64,000 nt of DNA from Simmondsia chinensis. Its lineage: Eukaryota > Streptophyta > Magnoliopsida > Caryophyllales > Simmondsiaceae. The stretch is taken from positions 3,849,001 through 3,913,000 of the forward strand of contig JAGTTD010000015.1 of NCBI GenBank assembly GCA_018398585.1. Direction: 5' to 3'. Positions 34,549 through 46,100 of this stretch are shown in pieces. The notes below the pieces were generated by a model that was not told the origin of the DNA, did not search any database, and saw only the letters and a program-made list of their open reading frames with translations. The position numbers and the translations under genes are program-made. The number at the start of each line of letters is the position of its first letter. The stretch's first letter is position 1.

Positions 34549-36250
34549 ATTATGTCCTATTTGGATCATGGAATTGGAGTCTAGAATTGGGGTTGAACTA
34601 GAACTGGGACCCAAAATTCTAATTGGGTTTTTTCGGTTCACCTGTTAAAATTGGAATTCTAATTTCACTGCCCAATTTAATGGAATTGGACTTTAACTGA
34701 AAACCATATTTTCCTTTGGGGGGGGGGATAAGGAATTGTAATTTTATATTAACTCCATTAACTTAAAATCCAAAATGATCCCACTTGATTTACCTAAAGC
34801 CAAGATAACTCAAATTCGAAGATTTAGACATAACCTAAAATTTGACCCAAACCTTAAACTCACTCAACTCGAATGACTTGAACCTAAAATGAGCAAAATC
34901 AACTTAACTCAAAGTACATAATTGACTTGAAATTCAAGATGAACCCAAATCCAAATTGAATACCAAATCATCTAATGCTATACTCGACTCAATTTGACGC
35001 GAAGCTAGAATAACTCAAGCTCAAAGTGAATCGCATTAATCATAATAACTCAAACACAATGTGAACTGCTTAAACTGCAATCCAACCATAACTGATTTAA
35101 AACTCAAAATACTCTAACTCAATTGACTGACTCAAATCATTACAAAACTATAATTTTGACCTTCAATTCCTTTAATGAACCAAAAAAAGAAATTTCAATT
35201 CTACTGAAATTTCAATTCTACCATAAGGTTGTTTTGGAACATGGCATTGGAGGCTGGAATTGGAGCTAAGGCTGGAATTGAGGCTCAAAATTTTAATTCT
35301 GTTGTTTGGTTCACCTATTGGAATTGGAACTACAATTCTATTGTTCAATTCCATGGAATTGGATTTTAACTGAAAATCATACTTTCCAATTCCTTGAGTT
35401 GAGGGTAAGGAATTGCAGTTCCATATTTACTCCATTGACCTAAAACCCAAATTGACCAAACTTGATTAACCCAAATCCAAGATAACCTAAAATCAAAAGA
35501 CTTAGATACAATATAAAATTTGACTTGAACCTCGAAATCACCCAACTCGAATGACTTGAACTTGAAATGACCGAAATCACCTTAGCTCAAAGTCCAAAGT
35601 GACCTAACTCAATTGACCCGAAACTCGAGATGACTCAAATCTAGAAAATGAAACTATTCGACTTGAATGTGATATAAATAAGCTGAGTTGAAGTGGAAAT
35701 GACCCGACCAAATTGACCCAAAACTTAATACGACCCATATCCAAAGTAACCTGACCCTCTGAAAATCAGTCATAGATGACTCGAAATTTGAAATGATACA
35801 ACTCATTCGTCCCAGAACTAAGATATCTCATGCTTGAAATGATCTAAATAAACTCAAATCCGATCATAATTAGCATGAATCCAGAAAACACCTGACCCGA
35901 TTAACTGAAAATCTGAGGTAATTTGAAGATCAAATAATCTGACGCGATACTTGACCCGATTTGACTTGAAAATCTAATAACTCGAACTCAAATTGAATCG
36001 CTCAGACCATAATAACTTGAACACAATGTGAATCGGTCCAACTAAAATTCTACCGTAGTTGATTTAAAACTCGAAATACTCCAACTCAATTGACTGAAAA
36101 CCCTTGATGATTCGAATCATTATATAATTATAATTCCAACCACCAATTCCTTTGATGAACAAAATAATGAAATTTCAATTCAATCAGAATTGGAATTAGA
36201 ATTGCAATTCCACAGTCTTATTCCAATTTCATGTGCCAAGCAGAGCCTAA
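34549..36250. repeat. GGAATTGGA-type repeat, two diverged copies
   Basis: Two similar segments begin at about 34555 (ATTTGGATCATGGAATTGGA) and 35228 (TTTGGAACATGGCATTGGAG) and are followed by long runs of TGACTTGAAxxxAAAATGA phrases. The right edge at 36200-36245 (CCAATTTCATGTGCCAAGCA) is the inverse of the left edge. It looks like a foldback or MITE-derived repeat with nested duplication. The flanking 3-mers do not match, so the class is open. Confidence 0.45.
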
Positions 36251-36345
36251 TTGAAATTTGAATTATAATTTTACTGCCCAAGTTTAATTTCAAATGTCAA
36301 ACAAAGCTAATGTTGCTTTTTCTTTACAAAGGGGATCCCCACATT

Positions 36346-37548
36346 TAGGGAAGGCAATGGGGTGGGGCGGGGCGGGGGGTGCTTCCTCCATGCTCGTACT
36401 TGTCATCCAAATTCATATCTATGGGTATGAAGTAGATACCCATACCCATCGCGACAAGTACAAATCCGTATCCTTACGCGTCCCATTAGTCTCGGGTATC
36501 CATTACCCACCCCATGTCCTTGCTAATGTGGGTACAAAACGATTATCCATACATGCTTATATTAATTATTTAATACTATTTAAAAATTTTAATTATATTT
36601 TTAATAACATTAATAAATAATTTAGGTAATTACATTTAAGCACATATTTTTAAATTTAAAAATTAATTTGATACAAAATAGAACATGTATGATAGGTATA
36701 AAACGGGACGGGGCGGGTACAATATTATACCGGTATCCATCTCATACCCGCGTAGTGGTTACAAGATGGGTACACCTGGGGGTATAATCGAGTCGAGCCG
36801 AGCCAAGTAACTCAATACTCGAACTCGATCTCGATTAACTACTCGGGTACTTGAACTCGTACTTGAACTCGATTCGAGTAGTAAATTTTGCTCGAACTCG
36901 AACTCAATTAACTATTCGAGTACTCGACTCGACTCGACTCGAATACTCGTTTATTTTGCATAGGAACATTCTCAAATTAACTCATTATAATGTTATTCCA
37001 TACACTCGAACATTATTAATACTTACCTATACTATATCTTAACATATACAACCATAAATCACCGATATATTAATAGAAAATACGCATCAAAACTTAAGTT
37101 TAAAAAAATACAAGCAAACCAAATACGAATTCTTTCACTCCACCACAAATGTAACATGTCATCCTTTACAAGGAATTCAATCTTCCTTCTTTTATTCTAC
37201 TATTAATATAACAAGTCATCCATTTCAAAAGAAAATAATATACAAGAACTATTTTATACAAGTCGAGTACCATTTCGAGTATCGAGTCGAGTATTTAATC
37301 GAGCATCAAGCCGAATAGTTTACTATTTGACTCGTATGTGTTTATTAATCGAGTATCTTTTGATACTCGAACTTGAACTCAAACTCGGTTAACTCGAGTT
37401 CGAGTTGAGTTTTATTCGAGCTACTCACGAGCTACTCGCGAGCGGCTCGGATCATTTACACCTCTAGGTACACCCAACCCATACCCGTCACCCACCTCAC
37501 TTATACCCATACACTTAGATAACGAGTTTTAACCGCCCTTACCTACGT
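36346..37548. mobile_element. hAT-like GC-rich TIR element, copy 2 (host of a nested MITE)
   Basis: The left end TAGGGAAGGCAATGGGGTGG and the following GGGCGGGG and GATACCCATACCC phrases match the family at 3452 and 51371. After the nested insertion 36777-37466 the right arm continues with ACCCAACCCATACCCGTCAC and decays to GAGTTTTAACCGCCCTTACC near 37545. Its duplication is no longer readable. Confidence 0.55.
36777..37466. mobile_element. hAT-type MITE, CGAGTCGAG family, copy 4 (nested)
   Basis: The ends TGGGGGTATAATCGAG and CGGATCATTTACACCTCTA are inverted. The 8-bp duplication GGTACACC (36769-36776 and 37467-37474) is perfect. The body is a mosaic of ACTCGA and TCGAGT repeats. It inserted into the right arm of the GC-rich hAT-like element. 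Confidence 0.85.
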
Positions 37549-37570
37549 ATAAAAGGAAAGGAACATACCC

Positions 37571-37730
37571 AATGCTTTAAGAGTTCCCGCCTACGTAGGG
37601 TATGAGGGAGGGGATGTACGCAGCCTTCTCCCTTCAGGGTATTAAACTAAAGAGAGACTATTTTTCAGTGCCTTTAACATAAAAATAAGGACTTTTTAGG
37701 AGGTCATCCATCCTGATACTACTCCCTTTC
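37571..37730 (-). mobile_element. 5S rRNA-derived SINE, copy 2, degenerate
   Basis: On + it reads TTCCCGCCTACGTAGGGTAT, GGATGTACGCAGCCTTCTCC, then AGGAGGTCATCCATCCTGAT and ACTACTCCC, matching the tail-to-head order of the minus-strand copies. The 5S part breaks off after the A-box side. The (TTG)n tail is lost. Confidence 0.65.
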
Positions 37731-37739
37731 TTACCTACA

Positions 37740-38290
37740 TGTGAAAAAAAAAAATTGTTCTAGATCCTTCGTTGCCCCCAAGTCCCTCAGACCTAACCTA
37801 TCTCCACCTTCACCCCCTACCCAACCGCTGCCCCCGAAGCTCGCCGACAAGAATTCCGGCGATGAAAAACCCGTGGACGGTTACATTTCTCCCTCTCTCA
37901 CTCTCCTTGCATGGACAATCCATGGATGAAAGTGAAAATTCACTCCTCACTGTTGAAGGATCCGTCGAGATCCACACCTCGCCGACGAGAACTCCTTATA
38001 GTTCCAGATCTCCGGCGAGGACGCCGGAGATTAGGTTACGGTTGAAGGCGCACGGTGTATATGGACAAAATTAGGGTTTTGAGGGTCCGCCGGCTGCTAA
38101 TTGTGCTGCGGCAATGGCGAAGAAGAAGGAGAGGAGCAGAGAGAGAGAGAGAGGGATTTAATGGTGGAGTTCGAGCTTGGAGAGTTGATGTTACTGTGCA
38201 AAATCGTCGATTGGTAAATTCTTTAATCCAATTTGCTCATTGTATTCAAATAACTTTTATCATGCGTAGTTACAAGTTAAGAGGCTGAAT
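37740..38290 (+). other. Gene-like GC-rich stretch with short frame, unrecognised
   Basis: Bases 37770-38150 are GC-richer than the surroundings and contain a frame from an ATG at about 37861 (MKNPWTVTFLPLSLSLHGQS) to a stop near 38072. It is rich in Ser/Pro/Thr, with TSPTRTPYSSRSPARTPEIR. No domain, transmembrane or targeting feature is evident. It could be the 5' end of a decayed gene or a GC-rich leader. No splice-linked continuation was found. Confidence 0.3.
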
Positions 38291-39400
38291 TGTGAAGGAA
38301 TGTTGTAGTATAAAATCATTCCTGGCCGTCACCTATCAATCAAGCTTTTGGGACAGTTGGTTCTGTAACATTGTATTAGAACTTTGTTGACTAAGGGGTC
38401 ACGAGTTTGAATGCCAACTTCCTTCACTGTTGTAGGAACGTATAACAAAATTCATAGGCACCAATTATGGTGAGGTTAGAAACCCCACTAAGTGTATTGA
38501 TAGGTTGCTGATATTGGCAAGGTAGGAAACCCCACTACAACGATACTGAAGAACTCTCTAATCTCATGCAGTGAAATAAAAGAGAATGCTTATTTTGATT
38601 GAGAACCTTCAATTGAAAATAATGAATAATGAATGCTTATATGCTCTCACTCCAAGGGGGTATTCATGATCAAGCTCATAAAATTCTAATTGAAAACCAT
38701 GGGAGAAACTTTTTGAAATTGGGCTACTAAGCTACCTAAGTTAGGGGAAAAAAAACTAGTTAATTAAATTGGCTAATAAACACTAGACTAATTAAATCAA
38801 ACACAATTAAAGAAAACTAATTGATTAAATTGGGTTCATGTAACTAAGGTAATTGATTGGACTCAACTAATTAATTAACTTCGGGCTAAACTTCATCGAC
38901 ACTCTGTGTTACCCACATTAACATATTTTAAGCATAATATATAAGGTGGGCACGTACATTATCCATGCTTGGTGGTGTGACTTTTTGGCCTTGGGGCTTT
39001 GTAAGTTAAAAAAACAAAAAAAACCGCAATGGGTTATTTGTGCGAGGATGCATATATGAGAGTATAAAACCATTCTTGAGGTTTCACTCATCAGCTTAAA
39101 CTTTTGGGGTAGTTGGTTCCTTGACAAACAATTATCCCCTTCCACAATAATATTTTTGAAACCCCCATGTACATGGTTTTCCGACTGCCCTTTCTTGCTG
39201 CAACTACAACTATGACTCCAGCAACTACAGCTAAGACTCTTCCCATATAGTCTATATTTGAATATTGGCTGTTAGCTGTGAGCTGATAATTGATAAATGT
39301 TAGCGGTTAACAGATTGAACATATGTTAGCTATTCACTAATGGGTAAACATTAAACATCAGTGTTTGGTTACTAAGGATACAACTATTAGAATGATACAG
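38291..39400. other. Intergenic DNA with short repeat traces
   Basis: No gene. The phrases CAAGCTTTTGGGACAGTTGG (38342) and AAACTTTTGGGGTAGTTGG (39097) are two copies of one dispersed sequence. The first is followed by a B-box-like GGGTCACGAGTTTGAATGCC. They may be old SINE or LTR pieces. Confidence 0.35.
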
Positions 39401-39982
39401 TCAGAAATATTGGCTAAAAAGTTGAATCCCACATCAGTGCAAAGGCAAAAGAAATACCAATTTATATACGTAAAGAGCTACTCTACCTATTGACAATTGG
39501 TTTTGGGTGGAACCTCCTTTGATATGTAACAATGGTATTAGAGCCGTCAATCCTAGGATCGATTCTAAGGAGCTCGGTTTGGTATGGGATGGACCTTGCT
39601 TTGGAGTCGTGCTCAGTCTGCTATGGGGTGGACCGTGCTCGATGATCGTGCTGGACAAGCCACTTGTAACGATCACAAGTTCGAAAAGTTCTACTTAGGA
39701 GAGGGTTAGGTAGTAATAAAAAAAGAAAAGAGAGGGGAAAAAAATAGAGTGGAGCCGTCTACAGGAGAAAATGGCTACCTACTCAGACTGAAGCTAGCTA
39801 GAGTGATGCCATTGAGGACGACGGTTGCGGAGCGTGGTGGTTTGATACCATAAAAAATATTGGCTAAAAAGTTGAATTCCACATTGGTGGGGAGACATAA
39901 GAGATACCTATTTATATACGTAAGGAGCTACTCCACCCATTGTCAATTGGTATAGGGATGGAACTTTCTTTGGTATCTAACA
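39401..39982 (+). mobile_element. TRIM-like miniature LTR retrotransposon
   Basis: Two direct repeats of about 131 bp, at 39401-39531 and 39851-39982, share AAATATTGGCTAAAAAGTTG, GTAAGGAGCTACTCCACC (with changes) and the ends GTAACA/CTAACA. Directly after the left repeat is TGGTATTAGAGCC (39533-39545), an initiator-Met tRNA primer site with one change. The ~320-bp interior has no coding capacity. This is the anatomy of a terminal-repeat retrotransposon in miniature. A target duplication was not resolved. Confidence 0.7.
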
Positions 39983-40169
39983 ATAACCATCAAAATGGCA
40001 CATCCATAGAACCAAAAACAGGCATAGTCTCTAATGACACATGATATCCACATGTCCATTATTTCGAAAAAGAAATAATATTAAGAGAGAAAGAATATAT
40101 AGAGAGTTAGGGATAAGATGTCCTCATACTTGCTATCACGCTAATGACATAAAGTCGTTCAATCCCTTT

Positions 40170-40570
40170 ATAAATTAGCAAAACCTATGTCAGGGAAGTC
40201 CCCAAAACTCTTTGTCCAAAGAGCTCTGAAGAATACCACCTTTTCACTTAGGAAATTAAATGGCATATATCGGTCTTTTAAATCTTAGCATTCCTTTCTT
40301 GCAAAATACACCAGAGAATTGCATTCTTGGCCGTGAAGAATAACATGAAGACGTTTTGCCTCTTTCCTAACCCATAGAAATTTAGTGCAAGGATACCCTC
40401 AATTGATCTTGGGCTAACCCACATATGGTCAAAAAGAGAGAATAGTTGACACCATAAATCCAAAGCCATTGCACATTGCAAAAATAAATGATTGTGTGTC
40501 TCCTCACTCTAGAAGCACATTAGATAGATCCTTAGAGACAAAGCCTTAAAAGTTCTCTCCATATTCCACA
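40170..40570 (-). pseudogene. L1-type LINE reverse-transcriptase C-terminal (zf-RVT) fragment
   Basis: On minus, ETHNHLFLQCAMALDLWCQL leads to GLGKRQNVFMLFFTAKNAIL and WCILQERNAKI. This is the zf-RVT region at the end of plant L1 ORF2 (DHLFLHCxxAxxLW ... WxxxxERNxRIF). Stops and a lost second cysteine pair show decay. The RT and endonuclease parts are not seen. Confidence 0.7.
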
Positions 40571-41793
40571 TTTTCTGGACCATCAAAATTAATATTCACA
40601 TATTCGGTTTGAGGAGACATCCATAGAATCCACAGAGTAGTTCCCGATTTCTTCTCTGTTTTGTTACTGAGGATACTAGAATAAGGTTTCTCCTTGTATC
40701 CCATTGCAGTAATGTACATTTAGCGCTTGTTGAAACTCTTAAGATTGAATGTGCTGTTCTTTGATATTACTTGGTTTTGCTCCTTCTACATATAAACCAA
40801 GCAAGATGGATAGCTTTTGTAACCTCCCTTTTTCCTTCTTGTCTAAAACCAACTGTTCCATAAGCTTAAGCTGATGGGTGAAGGCCCAAGAATGATTTTT
40901 GTACTCTAATGCTTCTCTATAGTTGGCATGACAAGATAGTATATCAATGAAGTACACTTTGGAATTCTTTTATCTCATTTTACCCTCTTGTTTTTAGGAT
41001 AATAAAATCCACAAATATCAACGTAATGCTGAAAAGAGTTTGAGGAAATCGGTTTACATCAAATTTTTCTAGTTCCAAATAGGGCCAAAATTTAAATATA
41101 GCATCTTTATGTGCTCATAGATAAACCTTCTTGATCTTTCGGAAAATTTGGAAAATTTACGAAGATTATGGCCACATTAGTAGCTGTGTTAGCATTATTA
41201 AAATTTTGAAACCATATGGGTAAATCACACATTTGAATTATATTGAAAGTATTTCTCAGTCTACCAACTTTAAAAATAAAATTTTAACCCATTGGTTATG
41301 ATGAATTAATTTTTTAGTCTCAAATTTGGCAAATATTGTTAGCTTCTTGATTATTTATTTATGAGCCAAGTAGCATTTGTTTAATCGTTGGGCATTGTTG
41401 TGAAATATTGTAGCTTTACTCTTGTTGTGCTATGGAAGTATTGTGTTGTGGGGATAAATAATTGAAGTGTTTTAGTAACCTTTTTTTAGAAATGTTGGTG
41501 AAAATGCTGTGAGATGCAAACTGACAATTTTGGACAATAGTTTAAGAACATCTATTTTCTATAATTGGCAATAAAATTGCTGTATAAATAGGTTGCTCGT
41601 ATAAGAGAGACCTTAGTGAACCCGTATAAAGCGGAAATAAGAAAACAAAATCAACTGACAGCCAATAAAGTAGGATACAGGGCAGGGAAAACAAACTGGC
41701 AGAAAGAATCAAAGAACATTGTTATGATCTCTTATCTTATTTTATGGAATATATGTCATAGTGTGTATAATTTATTATAGTTAATTGTAATAG
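40571..41793. other. Intergenic DNA, no gene seen
   Basis: Possibly includes further decayed LINE sequence on minus to about 40960. The rest is AT-rich and featureless. Confidence 0.4.
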
Positions 41794-42043
41794 GGTTCAT
41801 TTACCAGGCACTAATGCAACCGGATCCCATTAGAACTCCGAAGTTAAGCGTGCTTGGGCGAGAGTAGTACTAGGATGGGTGACCTCCTGGGAAGTCCTCT
41901 TGTTTCCAACCCTATAAGGTTGGGGGTCCTTGGAAACAGTCTCTCGGCAGGGTTACACCCTGAAAGGGTAAGACGGCATACATCCACCCCTCCCAGACCC
42001 CGTTAATGCGGGAGCCTTTAAGGCACTGGGTCTGTTGTTGTTG
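41794..42043 (+). mobile_element. 5S rRNA-derived SINE, copy 3, complete with 18-bp TSD
   Basis: 250 bp flanked by a perfect 18-bp duplication TATAGTTAATTGTAATAG (41776-41793 and 42044-42061). The first ~100 bp follow 5S rRNA closely: CACTAATGCAACCGGATCCC, AACTCCGAAGTTAAGCGTGC, TTGGGCGAGAGTAGTACTAG and GATGGGTGACCTCCTGGGAA. These include the A box, intermediate element and C box of the 5S internal promoter. A family-specific body follows, then a palindromic CCGTTAATGCGGGAGCC and the tail GGGTCTGTTGTTGTTGT. The (TTG)n tail resembles that of plant RTE LINEs, the likely source of its reverse transcriptase. Confidence 0.92.
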
Positions 42044-42061
42044 TATAGTTAATTGTAATAG

Positions 42062-43130
42062 TTTGTTATTTATAGAATATTATTTTAATAAATTAAAATA
42101 AATTATTTTAAAATGTTTTTTCATAATTAGGATATTATCTAATATATATTTTTTAGGTTAAGTGAGGTAATAATTATAAATAAATTTTTATAAATTTTAG
42201 TTGAGTTATTCTTGTTAGTTCAGTTATTATAATATTTTATATTAAGAGTAGGATGGTGGGAGAAGTAGGGGCTATTTTATATTAAGAATAGTGTATAATT
42301 TTTTTTTTTGGTTAGAGGTAACTTATTTTAACTGCTTTTCCAAAGTGTTCTTCAGGAATCACCCCTCCCCGTCTAAAATGGGACTCTTCATAGTTATTAT
42401 CACTTTCTTTATCAACATAAATATAATCGCATAAATTATAAAATAATAATTATATAAATTTATTGATAATAGTAATAATTGATACTAAAAAATCATTATA
42501 AAAATAACGTTCTCTTTAACCACATTCCCACAAATATATTTTTTGGGTTTTGAATAAAAAATGAATAATAGCAAGAAAAAGACAAATAAAATATTAGTAA
42601 ATGAATAATGAACTGTAACACTTAGGAACTCAATTTGATCTGTAGGTCAACTGAATTACGAAATTTGAATTAAATTGAAAATTTTGAATAGATTTGAAAC
42701 TTCAAAGTGAAGGCACTGATGATTGAGGGATAACTGGATGAAGAGTGTACTGATTGGTTTAATTGAGATGATGATATTAATAGGTTTTTCAAGTTATAGC
42801 TAGTAGCTGCCCTTTAGTATATAACCCTTTTTATATGTGAAAATACAATTTTAACCCTTTTTTTTGCCTCATTTTCCTTGAAAATTCTATACTATTTAAC
42901 ATTTTATAAGTGACAACAAATATTTAAGCCTATTGATTCATGATATAAACAATCACTACATCCAGAATTATACAAAATTGCATAATCTGTTAAACCTGAA
43001 TTTACCAGAAAATTCAAAATTTGATTTCCCACCTAAATTTAACACTGATATTTCCCTCCTCTTAACTAGTATAAATTTATTTGTACAACCTTTAACTTCT
43101 CATCTCTCTTATCTCTGGAATACAAAACCT
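42062..43130. other. AT-rich upstream region of the GTE-like gene
   Basis: No gene. The GTE-like gene promoter must lie in its right part. A probable 5' UTR exon ends near 43178 at CAAACAG followed by GTGTTC, with an acceptor TTTGTAG at about 43401. Confidence 0.4.
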
Positions 43131-43407
43131 TTCAGTTCTCTCGTATCTCGGAGTGGAAAATCAAGATTGTCAAACAGGTGTTCTTCCTCTCATCTTTGTT
43201 TCATCCTAATCGCGTTCCCTATGTAGTTTTTGTGAAATCAATGTTTTTGGGTGATTCCATTGGTTCTAATCATACTTCCCCTTCTTGAATTTCCGCTTAC
43301 TATTGGTTTTCTTTTGCCATTACAGTCGATTATTTTCTGATCATGTGATGGCAAAAATTATGTCAGGGTTTTTGTGAGGGCTTGGATCAAATTCTTTGTA
43401 GAAGAAC

Positions 43408-45662
43408 ATGGTTCGTGCTACTGCTAAGTTGCATTTTCATGAGGATTCGAAAATCCACTCCATTCTTGGTCAGAAACGTGGCCTGGAATTTGAAGTGGAG
43501 GAGGCCCGTGAGAAGAAACAGTTGAGAATGAACAACAGCAGGAAACTTAAGCGTTCCAGGATCATCAAGAAAATGAAGATGCGCAAATCTTGTGGATATT
43601 TCAGTGGTAAGGATGTTCTCTCCTCTCTTATGTGAACAATTTCTTTATATCTTCTTGATTATGAAAGGATTATTGACTTAGAGATCATTTTCATGCAGAA
43701 CAATCCTGTTTTCGTTCCAAGAAAGTTGATACATTCTCTGAAAGTCTGAAAAGATCTGGTGAAAACGAAGCGTATGAGTTTGCAAAGGTATCATCTATAA
43801 AAAACGCGCTTTCTCGTGATCAATTCAATGCTGTTGAAGTTAATTCCTTGCCCAAGGTGATAAGAATTCCTTGATTTTCTTTCTTATTTCATTCTTTATA
43901 TCTTCTTGATTTTCCGCTCTTCTTTCCTTTGCCTTTTCCCTAACGCGCTTTAATGGACAGGTTAAGAGCACTACAGAATCACTCGAGTGCAGATGCAACC
44001 CAAATTCTGATGGTGAGAATGCCTCTGAATTTTCTTGTGCACAATGAACTTTGTCGTAATTGAATTTTCATTTAGGCTCTATTTGTCTTGGTGGAAAAGC
44101 TTTTCCATTACATTCATACAGTTTTATTTGACAAATGAGTAGCGATTCTTGCCTTAAGGGAAAGTGTTTTTCTTTATAGAGAGGAAGTTGACTTAATATT
44201 TTCCTTCACGGCCAAGAAAACATTTTCCATCATAACCTCACGTCCAATATCTTATTTTAACCGCTAACTTGATCAAGCGTGAATCTCATATAAACATCGA
44301 TAATGAAATGATTTTCCTTAGCTAAACGAACCAACGTTTTTTAACAAAAAGAATATTTCTCGATGAAAATTCTTAGCAAAGATGAACATTTCTTGCAACC
44401 AAACGAGGCCTTAGTATCATTGTTTGCATCCTATGAAGGGGTTGGAAGTTGCCTGGATGAAAAAGGTGCCACTTCTGTTTTGCACTTTGTTTCTGCTTCA
44501 ACAGTTTCAACATGTCGAAGTAAGTTTTCTTCGAGGACCTAAGAATTTGTTCCTTATCGTAAATTTATTTGTCAACTTGAACATGGCATCTTGTTTGTAT
44601 GGTTTAGATTCAAGAACTTCCAAAGTCGACATTGAACTCTCTCCTGAGAAGGCCTTGCGCGTTGCAATGTTAAAGAAGCGTTTTGCAGACACCATCTTGA
44701 AAGCGCAAGAGAAGGCACTTCTTCACCTTGTAATACTTCATGTCAATTTTTACACCTTCAAAAACTTTCCGTTCACTTTATAGATGCGAATTTTGATTTA
44801 TTATATCTTTCTATTGTAGAATGATCAAGCAGACCCGACAAAGGTGCGACTAGAGAAGAAAAGATCAGAAAGGAGGCAGCGGGAAGGTGACTTGAAACTT
44901 GCCACAATTTCTCCTTGTAAAATTACGCATGCGTCTTATTTTACGTAATATATATATATATATATACACACACACATACATATGTAGATGTACATAGCTT
45001 ATATTAGCTAACAAAATTTGCCTACACGATACGCTCTTTTTAAAAACCACAAATCAACCATTTTCTCATAAGAAAAGAAGAGAAAAATACAGCATCCGGG
45101 GATTGAAAATTAAAGTTGAGGGAATAATTCATGCGGAGGGGTAGACAGAGAAATCTTTAGGAAAAAATTGGTATGGGGGCATGGAATACGTATGGCCACA
45201 TTACATGCTTACGTATCTGATTATAAATCATTTATGTATTACTTTTAAATGTTTCCTTTTAATTGTTGACTATCAAACAAATCAGAAAATATTTGTGTTC
45301 TAATGCCGCTTTTTTTGAAACAGAAAAAGCTGCCACTATTAGATCGCAACGGGAGGCTGCCCGGATTGCCCTAGAGAAGGTTTGTCAAGTCTTAACACAT
45401 TTACAACTGCTAATACCTCGGTTTTCTCTAAGGCTATGTTTTGACTCTCATGTTTACGTCCATCCAGGTGGAAAGATCTGTTGATGTTGAGGATAACACT
45501 CGTCTCGTAAGAGATCTTGTGATGTTGGCTGGAGACTTCATTTTTGTTTGTGATAGAAGCCCATTAGAGAAGCTCGGTTTGCGCCTTAAAGACGAGTATA
45601 ATCTCGGTGAAGTTGCAGATGAAATTTTGCTTGCGGAAGAGGGAGAGATCTTGGAGACTTGA
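43408..45662 (+). CDS. GTE8/GTE10-like C-terminal protein lacking a bromodomain
   Basis: Seven exons (43408-43606, 43699-43856, 43961-44012, 44608-44729, 44820-44886, 45324-45379, 45468-45662) join in frame at GT-AG sites to 849 nt, 282 aa. The start MVRATAKLHF leads into a basic segment. Then come LSPEKALRVAMLKKRFADTI, LKAQEKALLHL, a charged coiled-coil-like stretch (REAARIALEKVERSVDVEDN), PLEKLGLRLKDEYN and the acidic end EEGEILET. These match, in order, the C-terminus of plant GTE8/GTE10-type bromodomain/ET transcription regulators. No bromodomain (about 110 residues) is encoded, so acetyl-lysine binding is absent. It may be a truncated duplicate acting, if at all, through protein contacts. 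All seven junctions keep frame, which argues for constraint. A Tourist MITE sits in intron 3. Confidence 0.8.
44075..44410. mobile_element. Tourist/PIF-type MITE in intron 3 of the GTE-like gene
   Basis: The left GGCTCTATTTGTCTTGG and right TGCAACCAAACGAGGCC ends are inverted repeats. They are flanked by TTA (44072-44074 and 44411-44413). 336 bp, non-coding, with AAAA/TTTT-rich arms. Confidence 0.75.
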
Positions 45663-46100
45663 ATGGCAGAGATGAACCCTTTTTTTGGGGAAGAACTTAA
45701 AGGTTAAGACCTTCATTTGTATTAACAAAAACAAACGACAGTTGACACTTATGTACCTATTTGAGTTGTAGAAAACTGCTATTATTTTATGATTTTTTTT
45801 GTATAGTTCTCCACGGCTATGTATTAAATAGTTTAGAGAATTCTTTTATATATATTATGAATATAGAGAATAATAATATATGTAGTATGAATGTATATGT
45901 TAATGTAATTATCTTATATGAAGTATACAAGTGTATCTTACAACTGCTGTATAATAAAGGTAGAGACACCCCAGTTTGGTGCTTGTTGAATGTTCCGTTA
46001 GTGAAATGGGTCCTTGTAGGACTTTTATGTTGATTGAGGCATCATTGATCTTTGTTTTTCTTCTTCCCTTACCAGAAGCCTGAGTCAGCTGACCAGCATC
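45663..46100. other. 3' flank of the GTE-like gene
   Basis: AT-rich. The gene's 3' UTR is expected in the first part. No other feature was found before the MITE at 46101. Confidence 0.4.

Noticed and set aside
36294..36620. 108-codon frame and similar Gly-rich frame at 51283-51630
   Set aside because: Both are translations of the GC-rich hAT-like repeat and are not conserved as proteins between the copies.
41810..41910. Possible 5S rRNA gene
   Set aside because: The match to 5S rRNA is good but ends after ~100 bp and is followed by a SINE body, (TTG)n tail and an 18-bp duplication around the whole unit. It is not in a tandem array.
44424..44783. 119-codon frame overlapping the GTE-like gene
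   Set aside because: It merges intron 3 sequence with exon 4 in a frame that includes the real exon 4. The conserved part begins only at the splice acceptor at 44607.
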